Shown: positions 1-8,103, counted from the first letter of the stretch. The stretch: 46,545 nt of DNA from Lachnospiraceae bacterium (GCA_030526405.1 JAUNCZ010000021.1:1740-48284); one strand, 5' to 3'. The notes: a model not told the origin generated them from the letters alone. Numbers and translations are program-made.

Positions 1-61
1 GAAGCAGACAGTAGAGCCCGAAGGGCGGGAATTGCGAATGAGAGGAGGCGGGCAGGAAAAG

Positions 62-91
62 TTGCAGGTTGTATCCTTCTTACTATATAAT
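62..91 (+). promoter_or_regulatory. sigma-A-type promoter of the first operon
   Basis: TTGCAG at 62-67 and a perfect TATAAT at 86-91, with an 18-bp spacer. It lies 50 bp upstream of the first start codon. The transcribed leader (about 98-141) holds a CCGG-containing hairpin near 108-126. Positions 1-50 carry a sequence resembling the hairpin repeat found again near 2870 and 26905 (shared GGGAATTGCGAATG). Confidence 0.65.
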
Positions 92-141
92 AGAGGCTAA
101 GAACACTCCGGAGACTCTTCCGGTGAAAGGATGACAAGGAT

Positions 142-561
142 ATGACAAAGAAAGAGGAGTGGAATCGTTCCTATCATGGAGTGGGGATTAAACTGGAGCC
201 CCAGGTGGTGCGAATCGCCAATGATTTCGTTCTGGATGTGCATCTGCAGGAGAATTCAAAAAACTGTATGCGCCTGGCCAGAGAAATCCGCAATGCCTAT
301 GAACTGGAATATCAGGAACAGCTGAGGATTTCGGAGCGCTCACTGGCAATTGAGATCTATGCCCACTATAAGATTCAGAAGCTCTCTGAGAAGGTGGAGC
401 GGTATCTGGGAAGAACCCGACTCACCAGATGGCTCATCGGTCATACAGAGGTGATCGACTGTGGCTGCAGGGAGAAGGACAACAATCGATTTATCTGGGA
501 TACCCTCTGCGCTTTTACTGTGCTGGAGGACAGAATCCGCGGAAGAAGGGATAAGAATTAA
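142..561 (+). CDS. hypothetical cytoplasmic protein (139 aa)
   Basis: I do not recognise the family. The 139-residue product has no signal peptide or membrane segment and is rich in charged residues, with a predicted helical middle (about residues 35-90, many E/R/K) and a C-terminal CGC motif near residues 109-111. It is preceded by GAAAGG about 10 bases upstream of the ATG and follows a good promoter. It opens a run of tightly spaced genes (3-, 15- and 14-base gaps) ending with a DUF2284 protein, so cotranscription is likely. Coding character is supported by spacing and amino-acid composition. Function is unknown. Confidence 0.7.
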   Translation: MTKKEEWNRSYHGVGIKLEPQVVRIANDFVLDVHLQENSKNCMRLAREIRNAYELEYQEQLRISERSLAIEIYAHYKIQKLSEKVERYLGRTRLTRWLIGHTEVIDCGCREKDNNRFIWDTLCAFTVLEDRIRGRRDKN

Positions 562-564
562 TAT

Positions 565-969
565 ATGGAACAGACAAAAGAACTGGCAGGCGGACAAAGA
601 ATTGAGGAGGCGATCCTTCAGGTTCAGAAGGAGCCCTCTCAGGAGTCCCTTGCCCATGCACTTACTATCATAAGAAGAGAGATGAAAGCGGAAACCCATC
701 TGATCGTGGCGGTGGACAGCATTCCCGGGGATGCGCAGATTTCTCTTCGCACTGTAACCACAGAGGACGGAAAACGCTGGTTTGCAGCATTTACCAGTTT
801 TGAGGAGCAGCTGAAGGGCAGCAACCCGGTGATGTCGGCATTTACCGCACCCATTGCCCAGGTGTTTGATACAGCTCTGTCCACCGGTCTGGTGGAGGGC
901 GTTATTGTAAACCCCTGGAATCGTACCATGCTGCTGGACAAGAATCTGATTCGAATCATTATTGGATAA
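565..969 (+). CDS. SseB-like N-terminal domain protein
   Basis: This 134-residue cytoplasmic protein resembles the SseB N-terminal domain family: an alpha/beta fold beginning with a helical segment, a central stretch reading WFAAFTSFEEQ, and the typical ending VEGVIVNPWNR...LDKNLI. Such domains are common in Firmicutes as stand-alone proteins of unknown role; the name comes from E. coli SseB. It starts 3 bases after the preceding gene, so translation is probably coupled. No strong Shine-Dalgarno is visible (GAAGAAGGGATAAG lies inside the upstream gene). Family assignment is by eye. Confidence 0.7.
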   Translation: MEQTKELAGGQRIEEAILQVQKEPSQESLAHALTIIRREMKAETHLIVAVDSIPGDAQISLRTVTTEDGKRWFAAFTSFEEQLKGSNPVMSAFTAPIAQVFDTALSTGLVEGVIVNPWNRTMLLDKNLIRIIIG

Positions 970-984
970 AAAGGAGAATACACA

Positions 985-1173
985 ATGCTGGAGATGCTTT
1001 TAATTACATACAGAGACCAGTTTGGGGTGGAATTCCCACTGGAAAAATGTGAGGGAATGTCTGAAATCGATGTGATTAATCTGGTGTACAACTGTCTGGA
1101 CAGCAACAAACCCTTTGACGGCAACACAGAGGTGAAGGAGAATCGTTTCCCCTATGCACCGGGACTGAAATAA
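985..1173 (+). CDS. small hypothetical protein (62 aa)
   Basis: A 62-residue acidic protein with a strong ribosome-binding site (AAAAAGGAGAATACACA before ATG), 15 bases downstream of the SseB-like gene and 14 bases upstream of the DUF2284 gene. The N-terminal half looks amphipathic (LEMLLITYRDQFG) and the C-terminus is extended (RFPYAPGLK). No recognisable domain. Position and RBS strongly suggest a real gene in the same operon. Confidence 0.7.
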   Translation: MLEMLLITYRDQFGVEFPLEKCEGMSEIDVINLVYNCLDSNKPFDGNTEVKENRFPYAPGLK

Positions 1174-1187
1174 AAGGATGGTTTACT

Positions 1188-1757
1188 ATGGAGAATATTG
1201 AAGCCTATCTGGAGGAGCTGATGGGAGAGTATCCCATCTGTGAGTATGCCTTCGGCACTGTTGATCAGATTCCCTTTTCCGATAAGGTGTTTATGATCTG
1301 TGAGACGGACTGTAAGCGATATGGCCATTGCTGGGCCTGTCCTCCAAATGCGGGAACTATTCAGGATAATATTGCAAGGATTGGAGGATACAGTCGTTTT
1401 CTTGTGTTTTCCACGGTGTGGGAGGTGTCCGATGCCTTCAACTTTGACGCCTGTCTCTTTGTGAGAAAGGAGCATGAGGCCCTGACAAGGGAATTCAGAG
1501 AGAAACTTCTGGCTCATTATGGATTAAAGAAGGAGTCCCTGGAAGAAAATGCTGCCCCCCCTATCTACTGTTTATCTGCAGGCTGCTCTGTCTGTGAGGA
1601 GTGTGCCTGTCCGGAAGAGCCCTGCCGTCACCCGGAGGACCGGCTTATGAGTATGGAAAGTCACGGGATCCTGATCATGAAGCTGGTGGAGGATCTGGGG
1701 CTTACCTATGCCTACGATGGAACCACGGTGGTGTATTTTTCCGCCATTCTGTTCTGA
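1188..1757 (+). CDS. DUF2284 putative metal-binding protein
   Basis: A 189-residue cysteine-rich cytoplasmic protein matching the DUF2284 pattern. An early CETDCKRYGHCWACPPN block (about residues 41-58) and a late cluster CLSAGCSVCEECACPEEPC (about residues 128-147) would together suit a metal or Fe-S site. The family is widespread in anaerobes and has no established reaction. RBS AAAAGGATG lies 8 bases before ATG. It is the last gene of the 5' operon; a 147-bp repeat-bearing gap follows. The CPPN motif and cysteine spacing make the family call fairly secure. Confidence 0.8.
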   Translation: MENIEAYLEELMGEYPICEYAFGTVDQIPFSDKVFMICETDCKRYGHCWACPPNAGTIQDNIARIGGYSRFLVFSTVWEVSDAFNFDACLFVRKEHEALTREFREKLLAHYGLKKESLEENAAPPIYCLSAGCSVCEECACPEEPCRHPEDRLMSMESHGILIMKLVEDLGLTYAYDGTTVVYFSAILF

Positions 1758-1774
1758 GTCGACTGCCTGCCTGG

Positions 1775-1895
1775 GATGCTGGTGATGAAGACGTGTTGTA
1801 ACATATTTCATAGGGCTGTGGGGGGCAAAGATGCGTTGTAACGTATTCCACAGGGATGTTGGCGATGAAGACATGTTGTATTATATCGTACGAGG
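1775..1895. repeat. three tandem imperfect copies of a 40-bp unit
   Basis: The intergenic segment contains three copies in exact 40-bp register. GTTGTA begins at 1795, 1835 and 1875, each preceded by a GATGAAGAC/CAAAGATG-like block and followed in copies 1 and 2 by AACRTATTYCAYAGGG. Copies 2 and 3 are diverged. 40 is not a multiple of 3 and the segment lies between genes, so it is not a protein repeat. It immediately precedes the Nudix gene. Confidence 0.75.
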
Positions 1896-1903
1896 TATTT
1901 TGA

Positions 1904-2473
1904 ATGAATAAGGAAGAACTGATCAGAAGGATAGATGAATACCCACCCTGCAATGAGCAGGAGGAGAGGGATCGAAAACAGATCCTGAGCTGGATCTGCA
2001 GCCGTGAGGATGCATTTTCAAGGGAGAATGAACTGGCCCACATGACGGCCTCTGCCTGGGTGGTGAACCGGGATCGCAGCAAAGTACTGATGGTATACCA
2101 TAATATCTACAATTCCTGGTCCTGGCTGGGGGGACATGCAGATGGAGAAACGGACCTTCTCTCTGTGGCCATGCGGGAAGTGAAGGAGGAGGCGGGGATT
2201 ACCCGACTTCAGCCTGTATCGGAGGACATTTTTTCTCTGGAAATCCTTACTGTGGATGGACATGAAAAGAAGGGACGTTATGTACCCTGCCATCTTCATA
2301 TGAATGTGACCTATCTTCTGGAGGCGGATGACAGGGAAGGGGTGTCTGTGAAGGAGGATGAAAACAGCGGTGTGGGCTGGTTCAGCCCGGAGGATGCCCT
2401 GAGAGCCTCCACAGAACCCTGGTTCGTGGACAGGATCTATTCCAAACTGATCAGAAAGGTGGAATCATTATGA
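1904..2473 (+). CDS. Nudix hydrolase
   Basis: This 189-residue protein has a Nudix box reading GGHADGE...AMREVKEEAG at about residues 77-99. The REVKEE metal-binding core is intact; the GGHADG.TDLL variant, with Thr where the canonical box has Glu after G-x5, is common in clostridial members. Nudix enzymes hydrolyse nucleoside diphosphates linked to another group; this substrate cannot be told from sequence. The N-terminal ~45 residues are helical and charged and may be an accessory region. Its TGA overlaps the start of the receiver-domain gene (ATGA), so the two are translationally coupled. RBS: GAGG about 8 bases before ATG. Confidence 0.85.
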   Translation: MNKEELIRRIDEYPPCNEQEERDRKQILSWICSREDAFSRENELAHMTASAWVVNRDRSKVLMVYHNIYNSWSWLGGHADGETDLLSVAMREVKEEAGITRLQPVSEDIFSLEILTVDGHEKKGRYVPCHLHMNVTYLLEADDREGVSVKEDENSGVGWFSPEDALRASTEPWFVDRIYSKLIRKVESL

Positions 2474-2856
2474 AAGTTTTGCTGGTGGAGGATAATGTCT
2501 ATAAGGCAGTGGATTTTACAAAGGCTCTGAAGAGTCTTTTCCCAGATCATCTGGAGATCTGTGAGGCGGAAGACCGGGAAACAGCCCAGGAGTATCTGGA
2601 GAGGCAGAAGTTTGACCTGGTTCTGCTGGATATGTTCTTTCCGGATTGCAAGGGAGGCTACGAGGAGCCCTGGTGCGGCCTGAAGATACTGGATTATCTG
2701 AAGGAGAAGCCCTATCGGACTCCTGTGATCTGTACCTCCACGGTACGATGCTCTCTGATGGACTATCCGGATTGCATCGGTCAGGTGGTGTACGGGAAGG
2801 ATGAGACAGATTTCCGACTGAAAGAGCTGGTGGACCAGATTCCCTATCTGTTCTGA
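2470..2856 (+). CDS. stand-alone response-regulator receiver-like domain
   Basis: A 128-residue CheY-like protein. It opens with MKVLLVEDN (acidic pocket E7-D8), has the phospho-acceptor region LVLLDMFFPD at about residues 50-59, a conserved Thr/Ser in ICTST near residue 82, and a lysine in YGKDE near residue 99. No output domain follows. An insertion (CKGGYEEPWCG) after the acceptor Asp separates beta-3 from helix 3. Overlap with the Nudix gene (ATGA) argues for a shared function, perhaps an adaptor or allosteric partner. No histidine kinase is nearby. Confidence 0.75.
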   Translation: MKVLLVEDNVYKAVDFTKALKSLFPDHLEICEAEDRETAQEYLERQKFDLVLLDMFFPDCKGGYEEPWCGLKILDYLKEKPYRTPVICTSTVRCSLMDYPDCIGQVVYGKDETDFRLKELVDQIPYLF

Positions 2857-2867
2857 ACAGAGTAAAG

Positions 2868-2914
2868 CGGACATTCGCAATCCGCTTCGCTACTTGCTCA
2901 TGAACCACTTGCGG
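2868..2914 (-). repeat. intergenic hairpin repeat, family C, copy at Nudix/TRAP junction
   Basis: Read on the minus strand this segment (GTGGTTCATGAGCAAGTAGC onward) matches 26901-26947 almost base for base. It contains the inverted pair AGCGGA / TCCGCT around CATTCGCAA, so it can form a short hairpin. It lies between convergent genes, just past the receiver gene stop. Confidence 0.8.
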
Positions 2915-2923
2915 AGACCTGGC

Positions 2924-2950
2924 GCGGGATTCTGGTCAGCTTTAGCTGAC
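2924..2950 (+). repeat. 27-bp direct repeat, left copy flanking the TRAP operon
   Basis: GCGGGATTCTGGTCAGC followed by TTTAGCTGAC. The same 27 bp with one change (C for A in the loop) recurs at 6019-6045. It includes the small hairpin GTCAGC-TTTA-GCTGAC. The two copies are in direct orientation and bracket the two-gene TRAP operon. Confidence 0.8.
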
Positions 2951-2967
2951 ATCTTCCTGATCTATAC

Positions 2968-3017
2968 AAAAGAGAGAGGCATCTATTGCAGGAAAACAAT
3001 AGATGCCTCTCTCTTTT
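2968..3017. terminator. bidirectional intrinsic terminator between convergent genes
   Basis: A perfect 21-bp inverted repeat (2968-2988 with 2997-3017) around an 8-base loop. The stem starts AAAAGAGAGAGGC and the 3' arm ends in TTTT on either strand. It serves the receiver-domain operon on plus and the TRAP permease on minus. A related stem core occurs at 43354-43392. Confidence 0.92.
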
Positions 3018-3037
3018 AATAGGGTCTTGCTTTCTGT

Positions 3038-4972
3038 TTATGCCAGCTGACGATGAGTCATTCTCTGGAGTACAACAGCTGCTGCGATTACAGCCAGTCC
3101 GATTACATCTGTAAGCAGACCTGGAACGATCAGCAGAAGTCCTCCGGCAATAAGTGCGATACGGATTACCGGATTCAGCTGTCCCATGAGATATCCGCCA
3201 AGGGCTGCGGATACACCGAAGATTCCGATGAAGGAGGTTACGGCGATCAGTACAACCTCAGCTGCTGTGGTATCGATCAGCAGAAGGGCAGGATTGAAGC
3301 AGAATACGTAAGGTACGATGAAAACAGCGATGGCAAGGCGGGATGCATTGAAGGCTGTTTTCATAGGATTCGCCTTGGCAATGGCGGATCCTGCGTAGGC
3401 TGCCAGAGCTACCGGTGGTGTGATATCTGCAACGATACCGAAGTAGAATACGAAGAAGTGTGCTGCAAGGGCAGGTACACCCATTCGGATCAGGATCGGA
3501 GCACAGGTAGCTGCCATGATACAGTAGTTTGCTGTGGTAGGTACACCCATTCCAAGGACGATACAGCACAGCATGGTCAGTACCAGAGCGATGATCAGAT
3601 GACCATTTGCAATGGTGATAATGCCGTTGATCAGCTCATTTGCCAGACCGGTCATGGTGATGGAGCCGGCAATGATTCCTGCAACACCGCAGGCTGCAGC
3701 AACGGTGATGGTTCCTTTACCGCCTGCCTCCAGAGCATCGATGCATTTACTGAAGGAAATGCGGTGGTTCTTGTCAAATAAGGAAACAACAATGGCCAGT
3801 ACAATGGCATAGCTTGCTGCCTTCTGCATGGTCATATAGTTTCCGGATACCCAGATTACCAGCATCACCAGTGGAAGCAGCAGATACAGCTTCTTGAACA
3901 GGTGACGGAATTTTGGCAGCTGCTCAGCAGGGATTCCGGACAGCTTCAGGCGTTTTGCCTCCAGATGAACGGAGATAAAGATACCTGCAAAGTACAGAAC
4001 AGCCGGCAGGATGGCTCTTGAGAGGATTCCTGAGTAAGGAACACCGATAAAGTCTGCCATCAGGAAGGCTGCGGCACCCATGATCGGAGGCATGATCTGT
4101 CCTCCTGTGGAGGCTGCGGCCTCAACGGCTCCTGCGAATTCAGATTTGTAGCCTGTCTCCTTCATCATCGGGATGGTAACAGAACCGGTGGTAACGGTAT
4201 TTCCAACAGAGGAGCCGGAAACCATTCCGCAAAGTGCGGAGGAGATAACGGCAACCTTTGCAGGACCGCCGGCATATTTACCGGCTGCACAGTTTGCAAG
4301 AGAGATAAAGAACTGGGAAATTCCTGTTCTCTCAAGAAATGCTCCAAAGATAATAAACACGATAATATATTTGGAACATACGTTTACCGGTGTGGAGAAG
4401 ATACCCTCCTTTGTATAGAAGAGGTTTCTGATAAAATAGCGGACTCTTCCGAAGAAATCCGGGTTGGTAAGACCGATGGCCAGCGCGTAGATGATGAAAA
4501 ATGCTGCCACGCAGAGGATCGGAATTCCTACGGAACGTCTGGTGAGCTCCAGCAGAACCAGAACAGCCACCACACCGATGACAATCTGGTAAGGTTTAAA
4601 GCGTGTACCCTGCTGGATGATGGAGTTCGCATTGAATGTAAAATACAGATAAGAGGCAGTTCCAGCCACCATCAGTACCACATCATACCAGGGCATATGG
4701 TTTGGTTTCATCTCTCCCTTTTTGGCAGGGTAGATCAGGAAGCCCATCAGCACGATCAGCGCCATGAAGGAGGTAAGTCGGATCTCCTCCAGGAAGGTTG
4801 CAAACAGAGTAACGTAGATACACCACAGGGAAAATGCTGCCATCAGAAGACGGATAGCCATCTTGTATTTTCCGGTCCAGATTCTCTGGTTGGACTCCCT
4901 GTCGTATTTTTTCATGATTGAGTCGATTTCAGCCTGGGAAGCAGCCTGATTCACAGTGTTTTCATTGTTCAT
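3038..4972 (-). CDS. TRAP transporter fused small/large permease (TAXI type)
   Basis: A 644-residue, very hydrophobic membrane protein of the TRAP 4TM/12TM fusion family, in which the DctQ-like and DctM-like parts are one polypeptide. After a polar N-terminus (about 35 residues) come several TM segments, then the DctM core with conserved stretches GMVSGSSVGNTVTTGSVTIPMMK (about 255-277), STGGQIMPPIMGAAAFLMADF (about 291-311) and VPTTANYCIMAATCAPI (about 475-491). It would import a carboxylate-type solute with cation coupling, using the TAXI binding protein encoded just upstream. RBS GAGGAGGAGAAC lies within the preceding gene; the gap is 2 bases. Substrate is not deducible. Confidence 0.93.
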   Translation of the reverse strand: MNNENTVNQAASQAEIDSIMKKYDRESNQRIWTGKYKMAIRLLMAAFSLWCIYVTLFATFLEEIRLTSFMALIVLMGFLIYPAKKGEMKPNHMPWYDVVLMVAGTASYLYFTFNANSIIQQGTRFKPYQIVIGVVAVLVLLELTRRSVGIPILCVAAFFIIYALAIGLTNPDFFGRVRYFIRNLFYTKEGIFSTPVNVCSKYIIVFIIFGAFLERTGISQFFISLANCAAGKYAGGPAKVAVISSALCGMVSGSSVGNTVTTGSVTIPMMKETGYKSEFAGAVEAAASTGGQIMPPIMGAAAFLMADFIGVPYSGILSRAILPAVLYFAGIFISVHLEAKRLKLSGIPAEQLPKFRHLFKKLYLLLPLVMLVIWVSGNYMTMQKAASYAIVLAIVVSLFDKNHRISFSKCIDALEAGGKGTITVAAACGVAGIIAGSITMTGLANELINGIITIANGHLIIALVLTMLCCIVLGMGVPTTANYCIMAATCAPILIRMGVPALAAHFFVFYFGIVADITPPVALAAYAGSAIAKANPMKTAFNASRLAIAVFIVPYVFCFNPALLLIDTTAAEVVLIAVTSFIGIFGVSAALGGYLMGQLNPVIRIALIAGGLLLIVPGLLTDVIGLAVIAAAVVLQRMTHRQLA

Positions 4973-4974
4973 CT

Positions 4975-5952
4975 TCAGTTCTCCTCCTCAAGTGTGTCAA
5001 CGGTGATGCCGTGTTCAGCGTAATATCTTGCTGCTCCTGCATGGAATGGTGCTGCCATTCCCTCGGTGGCATTTTCAAGATTCAGCTCATTTCCCTTTGC
5101 GTTCTCTGCAGCGATCTCCTCTGCATGGTCAAAGATAGCAGCTGTCATATTGTAAACAGTGTCCTCGTCCAGGGCAGCAGATACCACAACAGTGGCTTTT
5201 ACAGTGATGGTATCCACCGGATCATCCTGTCCAGGATAGGTTCCGGCAGGAATCTGCAGGGGAGCGTAGTATGGGCAGGATGCAAGGATTGTGTCTCGCA
5301 GTTCATCCTGAATATTCACCAGGTATACACCGTTTGTAGTGGCCAGCTCTGTGATGGCTGTGGTGGGGGCACCTGCCACAATGAAGGCTGCCTGGATCTT
5401 TCCGTCCTTCAGGGCCTCCTTGGAGCCCTCGAAGCTCTGGTACTGAGGTTTGATATCATCCAGTGTCAGGCCGGCTCCTGTGAGTACGTCGATGGCGTTG
5501 AAGTATACGCCGGAGCCTGCCTCACCGATGGAGACACTTTTTCCTTTCAGATCCTCCACGCTGGTGATGTTTTCATCCATGGTGATGAGCTGTACTGTCT
5601 CTGCATAGAGACCGCCCAGAACACGGAAATCATGGGTAGGGCCGTCCTTTTCAAAGGATTTTGTTCCCTCCCAGGCGTATGCCATTACATCAGACTGGGT
5701 AAAGCCCAGCTGGAAATCTCCATCCTGTACGGACTGGATATTCACCTTAGAACCTCCTGTGGATACTGCGGTAACCTTTACATCGGCATAATTGTGGATA
5801 TACTGACCGATGATTCCGCCGTAGGCATAGTAGGTGCCGGCTGTTCCTCCGGTTCCAAACATCATTCGTTCTCTGGATCCACAGCCTGTGAGCAGACTTC
5901 CGGTGAGAAGCACAGATGCCAGAACAGCGGCGATGCGTCTTGTTTTTCTCAT
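4975..5952 (-). CDS. TAXI-family TRAP solute-binding lipoprotein
   Basis: A 325-residue secreted binding protein. The signal peptide ends in the lipobox LLTGC, with Cys24 as the anchored residue. The mature part begins with the family motif FGTGGTAGTYYAYGG and continues with VSTGGSKVNIQ and SIGEAGSGVYFNA, typical of TAXI proteins. I chose the ATG at 5952 over an in-frame start at 6015 because AAGGAGGACAATT stands directly before it and the signal peptide then begins properly with MRKTRR. It heads the TRAP operon, 2 bases before the fused permease. Confidence 0.93.
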   Translation of the reverse strand: MRKTRRIAAVLASVLLTGSLLTGCGSRERMMFGTGGTAGTYYAYGGIIGQYIHNYADVKVTAVSTGGSKVNIQSVQDGDFQLGFTQSDVMAYAWEGTKSFEKDGPTHDFRVLGGLYAETVQLITMDENITSVEDLKGKSVSIGEAGSGVYFNAIDVLTGAGLTLDDIKPQYQSFEGSKEALKDGKIQAAFIVAGAPTTAITELATTNGVYLVNIQDELRDTILASCPYYAPLQIPAGTYPGQDDPVDTITVKATVVVSAALDEDTVYNMTAAIFDHAEEIAAENAKGNELNLENATEGMAAPFHAGAARYYAEHGITVDTLEEEN

Positions 5953-6018
5953 AATTGTCCTCCTTCTTTTGGATTTTTCATCTGGATTCATTTCAGTGGA
6001 TGCCTGGGGAGGCATGAA

Positions 6019-6045
6019 GCGGGATTCTGGTCAGCTTTCGCTGAC
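6019..6045 (+). repeat. 27-bp direct repeat, right copy flanking the TRAP operon
   Basis: Matches 2924-2950 at 26 of 27 positions, including the GTCAGC / GCTGAC hairpin. It lies in the leader region of the TRAP binding-protein gene, so the operon and both its ends sit between two direct repeats about 3.1 kb apart. Confidence 0.8.
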
Positions 6046-6166
6046 ACCGTTCTGTCAGAATCGCTGCCCATCCCTCCTGGAGCATTTTATTCCAGATGTG
6101 ATGTAAAATACGGAAACGCACTCTGCCCTCTACTATATAGGAAATATTGTCGGAGGGCAAGAAAAC

Positions 6167-6196
6167 TTGACAAAAGTGAGGGTTTCTTCTTGTGAT
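6167..6196 (+). promoter_or_regulatory. possible promoter for the DUF554 gene
   Basis: TTGACA at 6167-6172 and TGTGAT at 6191-6196 with an 18-bp spacer. The -35 is perfect, the -10 weak. On the opposite strand, ACTATA at 6131-6136 (TATAGT read on minus) could be a -10 for the TRAP operon. The 5953-6260 gap thus looks like a divergent promoter region plus the repeat at 6019-6045; no gene is visible in it. Confidence 0.45.
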
Positions 6197-6260
6197 TTTT
6201 GCCCGGAATCAGTAAACTGATAGGGAAATAACTGAAAAATGACAGAGAAAGGGAAAAACT

Positions 6261-6941
6261 ATGTTAGGTACAATTGTAAACACAGGCACGATCCTGGTGG
6301 GCAGTATCACCGGCAGTGTCATCAGAAAGGGAATTAAGGAGGAGTATAAAGAGGTTCTCTTTAATGCCATGGGACTGGCGGCAGCGGGACTGGGAATCCG
6401 GTCGGTGGTGGTGAATATGGGGAACAGCAACTACCCTGTTCTCTTTATTGTGGCGCTGGCTCTTGGCAGTCTCATCGGCGAGATGCTGGATATCGATGGA
6501 GCATTTCAGAGGCTGGTGGCAAGATTTTCCGGAAAGGGACGGCTGGGAGAGGGCCTGTCCACAGGTATTCTTCTGTACTGTATCGGTACCCTGTCCATTC
6601 TGGGCCCCATCAACAGTGCACTGTACGGTGACCACACCTATCTGTTCACCAATGCCACACTGGATCTTGTTACCTCCACGGTGCTGGCCTCTGCCTATGG
6701 AATAGGAATGACCCTGGCAGCGGGAGTGCTGTTTTTGTGGCAGGGTGGTATCTATATGCTGGCATCATTTCTTGGGGATTTTATGAGCGCTGATCTGATG
6801 ACGGAAATATCAGTGGTGGGCGGCTTTCTGATTGCCAGCTCAGGAATCTCCATCCTTGGTATCAAGAAATTCAAAACCCTGAATATGCTGCCCTGTCTTC
6901 TGGTGCCGGTGCTGTTTTTTGTGATCAGAGGACTTTTCTGA
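6261..6941 (+). CDS. DUF554 family membrane protein
   Basis: A 226-residue integral membrane protein of the DUF554 (YdfK-like) family. It begins MLGTIVNTGTILVGSITGS, has the GLAAAGLGIRSVV and LGSLIGEMLDIDGAF stretches, a central GTLSILGPINSALYGDHTYL loop typical of the family, and about six or seven hydrophobic segments ending in FFVIRGLF. No molecular function is established. RBS AGAGAAAGGGAAA precedes the ATG. It is probably monocistronic; the next gene begins 141 bases later. Confidence 0.88.
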   Translation: MLGTIVNTGTILVGSITGSVIRKGIKEEYKEVLFNAMGLAAAGLGIRSVVVNMGNSNYPVLFIVALALGSLIGEMLDIDGAFQRLVARFSGKGRLGEGLSTGILLYCIGTLSILGPINSALYGDHTYLFTNATLDLVTSTVLASAYGIGMTLAAGVLFLWQGGIYMLASFLGDFMSADLMTEISVVGGFLIASSGISILGIKKFKTLNMLPCLLVPVLFFVIRGLF

Positions 6942-7082
6942 AACAGGAAAATGCTGCCAGGTGTAAGGGGTGGATTTTCTGTGGGAAACCGGCCATCCGG
7001 CGGACAGATTACTGCTTTACAGGAATAAAGGAAACCGCTACAATATAGGAAGAAAATGGAGTAAAGAGAGGGTGCTTTGCAC

Positions 7083-7565
7083 ATGAGATATCATGTGAGA
7101 TTATCAAGACAGATGAGGAGGCTGCAGATTGCTCTGATGGCCTGTGTGCTGACTGCAGGCTTTGCAGGGGCTGTCTATGGGATTCTGGCAGCGAATACGG
7201 GAATTTGGAAATTGTGGGAGCCCGCTGGCTATGTGTTTGCTGCAGCGGCACTTCTGATTTCCCTTTTGATCGCCTGGAACGGGTATTGTGAGATTACAAC
7301 CAGAGTGATCGTATATCCGGGACGGAAGATCATTGTTCACAAGGGACGATCTGTGAAGGTATACAGGTTTGAACAACTGAAAAAACCGAAGCCGGCAAAA
7401 AGAAATCCACGACTCAGGGAGGACCAGGGGGACAGGGAAGATTCTGATGATAAGTATGGACTGTCCATGGTTCTGAGGCTGAAAAACGGGAAGGAGATTG
7501 TGAAGCTTTCCACTTCCTATAAATATGTAAGAAGACTTGAGGAGGATCTCTGCAAATACCTGTGA
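7083..7565 (+). CDS. hypothetical two-TM membrane protein
   Basis: A 160-residue protein with a short basic N-terminus, two adjacent membrane segments (about residues 14-36 and 45-65), then a cytoplasmic PH-like part (VIVYPGRKIIVHKGRSVKVYRFEQL) and a charged C-terminus (RLREDQGDREDSDD). No family recognised; the beta-rich tail after two helices recalls bacterial PH-domain membrane proteins, but that is only a suggestion. The ATG at 7083 is preferred over TTG at 7077 for its spacing from GAGAGGG. Confidence 0.65.
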   Translation: MRYHVRLSRQMRRLQIALMACVLTAGFAGAVYGILAANTGIWKLWEPAGYVFAAAALLISLLIAWNGYCEITTRVIVYPGRKIIVHKGRSVKVYRFEQLKKPKPAKRNPRLREDQGDREDSDDKYGLSMVLRLKNGKEIVKLSTSYKYVRRLEEDLCKYL

Positions 7566-7602
7566 CAGGTCAGCGGAGTGACAGGAAAGAGGGGGAATGA
7601 CC

Positions 7603-8103
7603 ATGACCAGAAGAGAAAGAGAAGTGACAGATCCGGCAGAGATCAAAAAGATGCTGGATCAGTGCATGGTGGTGCATATCGGATTGGTGGATGATGGAAT
7701 GCCTTATATTGTGCCCATGAATTACGGTTATGAGTTTATTGATGATCAGCTGGTGATCTATGTACATGGTGCACGCAAGGGATATAAGACAGACATTATC
7801 ATGAAAAATCCGGTGTGCTGCTTTGAGATGGAGTGCAATGTCCAGCCCTTTGAGGGAAGACTGCCCTGTCAGTATGGAACTGTGTATGAATCCATTATGG
7901 GCAGAGGCATGATTGAGATTCTGGAGGATCCGGAGGAGAAGATCCATGCCATGACTGTTCTGATGAAGACCCAGAGTGGAAAGGATTTTACATTCAACGA
8001 GAAACTGGTGAGCATTGTCAGTGTGATGCGGATCCGAGTGTCAGAATATTCTGCAAAGAGAAGACCTCTTCCTGTCGCCAAGGCTGTGGAGGTAAAGCAT
8101 TGA
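7603..8103 (+). CDS. pyridoxamine 5'-phosphate oxidase-like (NimA-like) flavoprotein
   Basis: A 166-residue protein of the split-barrel flavin-binding group. It has the typical opening REREVTDPAEI.KML..C, then VVHIGLVDDGMPYIVPMNYGYEF, LVIYVHGARKGYKTDII and NPVCCFEMEC, as in the NimA/5-nitroimidazole resistance-like branch. These proteins bind FMN and may reduce small molecules; no substrate can be named. The ATG at 7603 sits 7 bases after AGAGGGGG, whereas the in-frame ATG at 7597 would abut the RBS. It ends at a terminator shared with the convergent AraC gene. Confidence 0.85.
   Translation: MTRREREVTDPAEIKKMLDQCMVVHIGLVDDGMPYIVPMNYGYEFIDDQLVIYVHGARKGYKTDIIMKNPVCCFEMECNVQPFEGRLPCQYGTVYESIMGRGMIEILEDPEEKIHAMTVLMKTQSGKDFTFNEKLVSIVSVMRIRVSEYSAKRRPLPVAKAVEVKH

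Noticed and set aside
1775..1895. CRISPR array at the 40-bp repeats
   Set aside because: The copies are directly adjacent and diverged with no unique spacers, and no cas gene is present.
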